A stretch of DNA of 7,260 bases, taken from contig JADGRS010000153.1 in NCBI GenBank assembly GCA_017880705.1, forward strand, positions 1 through 7,260. Reading direction: 5' to 3'. Position 1 is the first letter of the stretch; each line of letters begins with the position of its first letter. Of the stretch, positions 1 through 4,818 are shown piece after piece. The position numbers were made by a program, and so were the translations under genes. The DNA comes from Burkholderiales bacterium. Its GTDB lineage: Bacteria > Pseudomonadota > Gammaproteobacteria > Burkholderiales > Usitatibacteraceae. The notes under the pieces were generated by a model that made no database searches, was not told where the DNA came from, and was given only the letters and a program-made list of their open reading frames with translations.

Positions 1-2345
1 ACGCCGGTCTTGTAGTCGATGATCGCGCGTCCCGCGGCGAGCTGATCCATGCGATCGAGCTTCGCGTTCACGGTGATGCCGCCGAAAGTCACGGGATGCT
101 TCTCCTCGAGGGCCACCACGTCGAAGGGCGCGCGGCGCCGATCCTCCTCGAGCCATTCGCGCGCAAGGCTTACGAGCCGCTTGCGCTCGAGCGCCGCATA
201 GCGCCCGGTCAACGCCTCGGAGCGCTTGCGGCGGATGACGGTGATGGCCCGGTCGGCGCAGTCGTCGAGGATCCTGTCGAGAGCGGCTTCGCTCGTTTCG
301 ACGAGCTTCTCGTGAGTGCCCAGCTCGGTCCAGACGGCCCGCATCATCTCGTGGACCAGCGTGCCGCGATCGCGAGGGTCGAGGCCGGCGCGCGGCTTCT
401 CGAGCGGCTCCGACTGCAGGCGCCGGACGGCGAACGCGCGGAATGGACAGGCCGCCTGGTCCTTGAAGAGCCCGGTGCCGCCGGGCTGCGTCGCCTCCAT
501 CACGGCCGGCGCTTGCGCGTCCTGCACCTCTACCATGACCGCCGCGGCACGGATGCGATCGCGCAGCGTCGCGTGACGCTCCACCGCGAGCTCTTCCACC
601 GATGAGAGCGCGATGGCGGCGATGAGCGGGCTCGGGGCGAGCTCGCTCTCCTTCTTCATGCGCGGGTGGCTCACCACGACCTCGCCCGCGCACCCGAGCC
701 AGCCTTCCGTGATGCGCCGATCGAGCTCCAGTGACGTGACCGGATCGGCTTGCGGAATGCCGGCCGCGCGTTGCGCGCGCACCGGGATGAAGGGATCGGG
801 CCGCGCCGGAAGCGGCCACGCCTCGTCGGTGAGCCCCATCACCCAGAGATGGTCGAATTCCTGGCCTGCCGATTCGAGGATTCCCATCACCTGGATCGGG
901 ACGTCGCGGGATTCCGGCTGGAAGACGGTGTCGCGCGCCATGGTGCGCAGCCGCTCGCGCGCCGCCTGGAACCCCATCCTGGCGGCGACGCGCTCGAGGG
1001 TCGCGAGCTCGGCGAGGAGCTCGTGCCACTTGTCGAGCGTCTGGTGCTCCGCGGAATCGAGGCTGCGCTCGCCGGGGAAGCCCGCGATGCGCAGCGCCTC
1101 CGAGAACGCGCGCGCCCATTCGGATGCGAGGTGATTGCCGAAGAGGCTCGCCTTGCGGAACTTCGCGAGGCGCCTCATCCATTCGAGGAGTAGCGGCGCG
1201 CGTGGAGCGCCCGGCGCCTCGGCGAGCCTCGAGAGCGAGTCGAGCGAAACGTTCGGCGGGCAATTCCTGCGCAGCCACGCATCGAGGCGGGCGCGCGGCA
1301 CCATCTCCGCCTCGGCTCCCGCGACGAAGGGCGAGCGGATCACGCGGCTCGCGGCTTCGAACGCGGCCTCGTGCTCGGTGAGGTCGATGACGAGCAGCGC
1401 GTCGGCGATCATCGGGTGCTGGGCGAGCGCGCGTCCCAGCGAGATGTTGAAAGGAAGCGCCGCCGCCTCGCCCGCCACGAGATGATCGGGACGCATCACG
1501 TTCGCGAAGATGCGCTGCACGCGCGCGCGCGAAGTTTCGAGATCGGGGACGACCACCCCGATTCTGCGTCTCTCTTGGGAGAAGGTCGATTCCAGCCGCG
1601 ACCGTGCCCAATGCGCCGCGGCCTCGATCTCTTCCTTCGCGTCGGCGAGCTCGACACGCTTCACGTCCGCCTGGCGCGCGGGAGAGAGTGATCGCACGAT
1701 CTCGCATCCCTGCGCCTCCAGGGCGTCGATGAAATCGCGCATCTGTGGCGTGACGATGTCCATGCCGAAGAGGACCAGCAACGCGGGCTTGCGCAGCGCC
1801 GCGTGGCCGAGGTGCGGCATCACCACATCGGGCAGCCGCGCGGAATCGGTCTGGCACTTGTCGCGTGTGACGCGTGCGTAGCGCGACGACCAATCGTGGA
1901 ATGCACGCGCATCCTCATCGGGCATGCCGGACCGGTCGGGCGGAAGGCGCCACCGATGGGCGAGCTCCCAGGCCTGCCGGCATTGCGCCGCGGCAGGCGC
2001 GGCAGAGTATTCAGGAAGCGCGCGGCGGGCGCCGTGGATAGCCTCCTCCCACAGCGCCTGCTCCTGCGCGCCCGATAGCAGCAGGGGCACCTGCGCCGCG
2101 AGATCCGAATAGAGCGCGTCCTCCCACAACTGCTGCACGAAGGCATCGAAGGGCAGGATCGCGGCCGTCTCCCACGCGCGAAGGCCGCGTGCGGCCTGGA
2201 ACCCGGAGAACTCCGACTGCAGGGCCTGGGCGAGCCGGCGGTTGGGCGTGACCACGGTGATGCCAGCGTCGTGGCCTCGTGCAAGCCGTTCAAGCAACTC
2301 GCCTTTTTCGAGCCTTGGGAGGTCCTTCCGCGGGGAGTCATGCAT
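1..2345 (-). CDS. AddB/RecB-like PD-(D/E)XK nuclease, probable DNA repair protein (C-terminus beyond window)
   Basis: The minus-strand frame stays open from an ATG at 2345 to the left edge: 781 codons with no stop. The N-terminus has ITVVTPNRRLAQAL, typical of the degenerate AddB-type helicase fold; I see no Walker A motif, so ATP hydrolysis is unlikely. Residues about 484-510 (VMGILESAGQEFDHLWVMGL) match the UvrD/AddB segment before the C-terminal nuclease. The nuclease part has ACPF at Cys633 (position of the first iron-sulfur cysteine in AddB), GTLVHEMM with His665, LDRMD with Asp764/Asp767, and IIDYKTG with Asp777 and Lys779, the PD-(D/E)XK core. The family normally acts in double-strand break repair beside a UvrD-type helicase, which could lie off the left edge. 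An in-frame GTG at 2378 is an alternative start (11 residues longer); neither has a strong ribosome binding site, and an in-frame TAA just upstream limits the extension. Family assignment is good; role in this organism is inferred. Confidence 0.87.
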   Translation of the reverse strand, partial: MHDSPRKDLPRLEKGELLERLARGHDAGITVVTPNRRLAQALQSEFSGFQAARGLRAWETAAILPFDAFVQQLWEDALYSDLAAQVPLLLSGAQEQALWEEAIHGARRALPEYSAAPAAAQCRQAWELAHRWRLPPDRSGMPDEDARAFHDWSSRYARVTRDKCQTDSARLPDVVMPHLGHAALRKPALLVLFGMDIVTPQMRDFIDALEAQGCEIVRSLSPARQADVKRVELADAKEEIEAAAHWARSRLESTFSQERRRIGVVVPDLETSRARVQRIFANVMRPDHLVAGEAAALPFNISLGRALAQHPMIADALLVIDLTEHEAAFEAASRVIRSPFVAGAEAEMVPRARLDAWLRRNCPPNVSLDSLSRLAEAPGAPRAPLLLEWMRRLAKFRKASLFGNHLASEWARAFSEALRIAGFPGERSLDSAEHQTLDKWHELLAELATLERVAARMGFQAARERLRTMARDTVFQPESRDVPIQVMGILESAGQEFDHLWVMGLTDEAWPLPARPDPFIPVRAQRAAGIPQADPVTSLELDRRITEGWLGCAGEVVVSHPRMKKESELAPSPLIAAIALSSVEELAVERHATLRDRIRAAAVMVEVQDAQAPAVMEATQPGGTGLFKDQAACPFRAFAVRRLQSEPLEKPRAGLDPRDRGTLVHEMMRAVWTELGTHEKLVETSEAALDRILDDCADRAITVIRRKRSEALTGRYAALERKRLVSLAREWLEEDRRRAPFDVVALEEKHPVTFGGITVNAKLDRMDQLAAGRAIIDYKTG

Positions 2346-2417
2346 GAGCCAGATGATAGCCGCCGGCTGGCTCGCCACATGAGCCTGAAGCGCGAATGGA
2401 GTGCGGGACGGCGATTC

Positions 2418-2446
2418 TTACGGCTGTAACGCCGCTACGGCTGTAA
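2418..2446. repeat. Direct repeat, two copies of TACGGCTGTAA 17 bp apart
   Basis: Exact 11-bp copies lie at 2419-2429 and 2436-2446 in the divergent intergenic region. With its preceding T the first copy reads TTAC-N4-GTAA, an inverted repeat; the second has CTAC-N4-GTAA, one mismatch. The 17-bp period is not a whole number of helical turns, so paired binding on one face is not obvious. The copies could be a tandem operator, or GTAA-containing elements of an alternative sigma promoter; I could not match a known consensus. They lie about 95-120 bp upstream of the protease start and 75-100 bp upstream of the nuclease start, so either gene could be the target. Confidence 0.55.
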
Positions 2447-2453
2447 TCCGCGA

Positions 2454-2471
2454 GTGTGCGAAATCTCACAG
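2454..2471. promoter_or_regulatory. CRP/FNR-family-like operator, distal copy
   Basis: The sequence is GTGTGC-GAAATC-TCACAG. The core TGTGC-N6-TCACA (2455-2470) differs from the CRP/Clp consensus TGTGA-N6-TCACA at one half-site base. Its centre is 78 bp upstream of the protease ATG at 2541. A second copy with identical fixed bases lies 53 bp downstream. Binding by a CRP-like regulator is inferred from the motif only; the transcription start is unknown, so activation versus repression cannot be told. Confidence 0.5.
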
Positions 2472-2506
2472 GGCATTTCAGGAGGCCGGAATAAAGTCGG
2501 GCCGAT

Positions 2507-2524
2507 GTGTGCAGCAGTTCACAG
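2507..2524. promoter_or_regulatory. CRP/FNR-family-like operator, proximal copy
   Basis: The sequence is GTGTGC-AGCAGT-TCACAG, with the same twelve fixed bases and six-base spacing as the copy at 2454-2471 but an unrelated spacer. It ends 16 bp before the protease ATG and 6 bp before the ribosome binding site. A protein bound here would lie in the leader or over the transcription start, a position that usually represses. The 53-bp centre-to-centre distance is close to five helical turns, placing both sites on the same DNA face. Confidence 0.5.
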
Positions 2525-2530
2525 CGCACC

Positions 2531-2534
2531 GGAG
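2531..2534 (+). promoter_or_regulatory. Ribosome binding site of the subtilase gene
   Basis: GGAG is followed by a six-base spacer (ATCATC) and the ATG at 2541. It decides the start in favour of 2541 over the upstream in-frame GTG at 2454, which lies inside the distal operator-like site and would put 29 non-signal residues before the signal peptide. A downstream in-frame ATG at 2577 would also leave a usable signal peptide but has no comparable site. Confidence 0.8.
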
Positions 2535-2540
2535 ATCATC

Positions 2541-4778
2541 ATGACCGTCACAACGAATTCGAAACGGCGTCTCAACATGAAGAGCATCCTCGGGCGCTTC
2601 GGCGCCTCCCTCGTCTCCGCGGCACTGCTGCTCGTGGCGAGCGCAGCTCTCGCGCAGAGCGGCTTCTCCGGCAGCGGGGTCAGCGGGAACGGGGTCACCG
2701 CGCGCGGGGTCACCGCAGGCGGGGTCACCTTCAACGGGGTCACCGTCAACGGGGTCACCGTCAACGGGGTCAACGGCAGCAGATTCCTCGCCAAGATCCC
2801 GAACCGCGCCGACAACGGCCGGAACAAGATCTCCGACGATCTCGCCGCTGTGCTCAACGGACGCGGCAACGGCAAAGAGAAATGGGTCAAGCCCTCCTCG
2901 CGTGGCAAGCAGCTGAGCGTGCTGATCCTCGCCAACGGCAGGAGCGATGCCGACCTCAAGGACCTGCGTCGCGCAATCGTCGCCGCAGGCGGAACCGTCA
3001 ATCGCAAGTTCCGCTCCGTCAGCGGCGTGTCGGTGACCCTGCCGGCGGCCAGCGTCAACGCTCTCGCGCAGCGATCCGATGTCTGGCGCATCGCCCCCAA
3101 CCGCACGGTCACACACATGATCAGCACCATGGAGGCGCTCACGGGCGCCGACGGCGTGCGCGGACTCGGCGGCGGATCCAGCTTGCTGGACGGCACCGGG
3201 GTCGGCATCGCCTTCCTCGATTCCGGAATCATGTCCGCGCACGGAGCCTTCCTCGCCAACGACGGCACCTCGCGAATCAAGCGCAGCGTCGACTTCACCT
3301 CGCCGCAGGCGACCCTCGACACGCCCGTCGACAGCAGCGGTTCCACGTACCAGGACCCCTACGGCCACGGCACGCTCGTCGCGTCGGTGGCGGCCGGACG
3401 CTCGGTTCCCGCCTCGATGGACACGACCGGTGTAGCGCCGGGCGCATCGATCATCGACGTTCGCGTCCTCAACGACGGCGGCCTGGGCGACCTCGCCACG
3501 ACGATCGCGGGAATCGACTGGGTCGTGGCCAACGCCGCGGCGAACAATATCCGCATCCTCAACATCAGCCTCGGGACCAGCTCCACCGACTCCTACCTGA
3601 CCGACCCGCTGTGCGCCGCCGTTCGCAATGCCGTCGCCGCGGGCATCACGGTGATCGTGGCCTCGGGGAACTACGGCACCGGCCCGGATGGGCTGCAGTA
3701 CTACGGCACGATCTCCGCTCCGGGCAACGAGCCCTCCGTGATCACGGTGGGCTCTGCCAACACCCACGACACGGCCTTGCGCGTCAACGACACGGTCAAC
3801 CTCTTCAGCGGCCGCGGGCCGACGCGCGGCACCTACGTGGACGCGCTTGGCGCAACCCAGCACGACAACGTGCTCAAGCCCGACCTCGTGGCCCCGGGCA
3901 ACCGCGTGATCGGCGGCATTTCGACCAACCTGGCCGGCTCGGCGCAAAGCCTGCTGGCGACCGCATTTCCGCAGCTGGTGATCCAGAGCAGCACCACGGG
4001 CAAGGGCCTGATGCAGGCGAGCGGGACCTCGTTCGCGACTCCGGTCGTCACCGGAACGGTGGCGCTGATGTTGCAGGCCAACCCCGGCCTCACGCCGCCC
4101 CTCGTCAAGGCGATCCTGCAGTACACAGCCGAGCCGCTGCTGAGCTCCAACCTGCTGCAACAAGGCGCGGGCCTCGTGGACGTCCCCGGCGCACTGGCGA
4201 TCACGACCGCGCTTTCCACCAACCTGTCGGCGCAAATCGCCGCGGGCTCGATCGCCGTCGGCAGCTCGATGCTGGCTTCCGGCAGCACCATGCCGCCTCC
4301 CTACTCCGTCATCGACGGGCACATCGCGAACTGGAGCCGCTTCGTTTATATGGGCGGCCGCTACGTGATGACGGGCGACGACCTCTTCACCGAATACCAG
4401 GCGGCGTATGACCCGCGTCTCACGTGGGTCGGACCCCAGGTGGCCAACATCGATCCCAACGCGCCCCTGCCCTCAGGCCCGCTCATGAGCCCCGGAGTGA
4501 TATCGCTCACCGAGGCGCTGGGCCAAAGCAGCCTTGCCGCCGGCACTGGCGTATTCACTCTGAGCGGCAACATCGGCTCCCTCACCGGGCAGGGCATCGT
4601 GCTCTCCGAGGGGATCGTGCTCTCCGAGGGGATCGTGCTCTCCGAGGGGATCGTGCTCTCCGAGGGCATCGTGCTCTCCGAGGGCATCGTGCTCTCCGAG
4701 GGCATCGTGCTCTCCGAGGGCATCGTGCTCTCCGAGGGCGTCGTGCTCTCCGAATACGGCCCGATGCCCGGTGAATGA
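2541..4778 (+). CDS. Secreted S8 subtilisin-like serine protease with terminal tandem repeats
   Basis: A 745-residue exported endopeptidase. Residues 1-38 form a Sec signal peptide: KRR n-region, hydrophobic core to VASAALA, predicted cleavage before Gln39. Residues 46-80 are seven GV-type five-residue repeats. Residues about 125-190 ([14 protein letters not shown] to [10 protein letters not shown]) look like an I9-type propeptide/inhibitor domain that folds and guards the enzyme. The catalytic domain follows, with Asp227 (AFLDSGI), His276 ([12 protein letters not shown]), oxyanion Asn377 (VASGNYG) and Ser497 (SGTSFATP), all in family order and context, so it should be active. After the catalytic domain (about 565) comes a segment of about 115 residues with no known domain to me, containing [18 protein letters not shown], then nine GIVLSE-type repeats (685-738) and the tail YGPMPGE. 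There is no LPXTG, PEP-CTERM or autotransporter barrel, so release or surface retention is undecided. It is possibly co-transcribed with the c-di-GMP gene 40 bp downstream. Confidence 0.96.
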   Translation: MTVTTNSKRRLNMKSILGRFGASLVSAALLLVASAALAQSGFSGSGVSGNGVTARGVTAGGVTFNGVTVNGVTVNGVNGSRFLAKIPNRADNGRNKISDDLAAVLNGRGNGKEKWVKPSSRGKQLSVLILANGRSDADLKDLRRAIVAAGGTVNRKFRSVSGVSVTLPAASVNALAQRSDVWRIAPNRTVTHMISTMEALTGADGVRGLGGGSSLLDGTGVGIAFLDSGIMSAHGAFLANDGTSRIKRSVDFTSPQATLDTPVDSSGSTYQDPYGHGTLVASVAAGRSVPASMDTTGVAPGASIIDVRVLNDGGLGDLATTIAGIDWVVANAAANNIRILNISLGTSSTDSYLTDPLCAAVRNAVAAGITVIVASGNYGTGPDGLQYYGTISAPGNEPSVITVGSANTHDTALRVNDTVNLFSGRGPTRGTYVDALGATQHDNVLKPDLVAPGNRVIGGISTNLAGSAQSLLATAFPQLVIQSSTTGKGLMQASGTSFATPVVTGTVALMLQANPGLTPPLVKAILQYTAEPLLSSNLLQQGAGLVDVPGALAITTALSTNLSAQIAAGSIAVGSSMLASGSTMPPPYSVIDGHIANWSRFVYMGGRYVMTGDDLFTEYQAAYDPRLTWVGPQVANIDPNAPLPSGPLMSPGVISLTEALGQSSLAAGTGVFTLSGNIGSLTGQGIVLSEGIVLSEGIVLSEGIVLSEGIVLSEGIVLSEGIVLSEGIVLSEGVVLSEYGPMPGE
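2676..2780 (+). repeat. 15-bp tandem repeat, seven units, encoding GV-type pentapeptides
   Basis: Units begin with GGGGTC at 2676, 2691, 2706, 2721, 2736, 2751 and 2766, exactly 15 bp apart. Most read GGGGTCACC plus six variable bases, giving GVTxx; the first unit reads GVSGN and the last GVNGS. The two units starting at 2736 and 2751 are identical (GVTVN). The repeat starts seven residues after the predicted signal cleavage site and so forms the N-terminus of the exported proprotein, ahead of the propeptide. The period is that of pentapeptide-repeat proteins, but the residue pattern does not fit their A(D/N)LXX rule. Unit gain or loss keeps the frame. Confidence 0.93.
4593..4754 (+). repeat. 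18-bp tandem repeat, nine units, encoding GIVLSE hexapeptides
   Basis: Nine uninterrupted 18-bp units begin at 4593 and every 18 bp to 4737. Eight encode GIVLSE and the last GVVLSE. Codons are almost invariant (ATC GTG CTC TCC GAG); the glycine codon is GGC in unit 1, GGG in units 2-4 and GGC in units 5-9, and the last unit also ends in GAA. Such uniformity at synonymous sites points to recent expansion or ongoing homogenisation. The array covers residues 685-738, seven residues before the stop. Alternating hydrophobic residues suggest stacked short beta strands (inference). Copy number changes would alter length without a frameshift. Confidence 0.96.
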
Positions 4779-4807
4779 TCCGCAACCGCTAACCGCCCAC
4801 AACGATC

Positions 4808-4811
4808 GAGG
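4808..4811 (+). promoter_or_regulatory. Ribosome binding site of the GGDEF-EAL gene
   Basis: GAGG lies seven bases before the ATG at 4819, in the 40-bp gap after the protease stop. It supports ATG 4819 over the in-frame ATG at 4834. The gap shows neither an inverted repeat with a T-run nor room for a clear separate promoter. Confidence 0.7.
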
Positions 4812-4818
4812 CCGTCTC

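Noticed and set aside
96..2112. Several plus-strand open frames of 60-175 codons and the 186-codon minus frame starting at 2380
   Set aside because: All overlap the 781-codon minus-strand nuclease gene in other frames, and their products show no domain.
2469..2497. Sigma-70 promoter with TAAAGT at 2492-2497 as -10
   Set aside because: Only four of six -10 bases match and no acceptable -35 lies 16-18 bp upstream.
2454..2540. GTG at 2454 as the start of the protease
   Set aside because: It lies inside the CRP-like motif, has no ribosome binding site, and would bury the signal peptide behind 29 polar residues; ATG 2541 has GGAG at the right distance.
2676..2780. Short regularly spaced repeats as a CRISPR array
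   Set aside because: The 15-bp period leaves no room for repeats and spacers of CRISPR size and is in frame with the protein; the same holds for the 18-bp array at 4593-4754.
2478..4322. Long open frames (614 codons minus strand; 634 codons plus strand at 2507-4411) overlapping the protease
   Set aside because: They are Arg/Gly/Asp- or Arg/Gln/His-rich shadows with no recognisable motif, while the protease frame carries a signal peptide and the full catalytic triad.
4755..4778. C-terminal tail as a PEP-CTERM or other known sorting signal
   Set aside because: YGPMPGE lacks the transmembrane helix and basic end needed for PEP-CTERM, and no LPXTG is present.
4779..4818. Terminator between the protease and the GGDEF-EAL gene
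   Set aside because: No stable inverted repeat followed by a T-run can be seen in the 40-bp gap.
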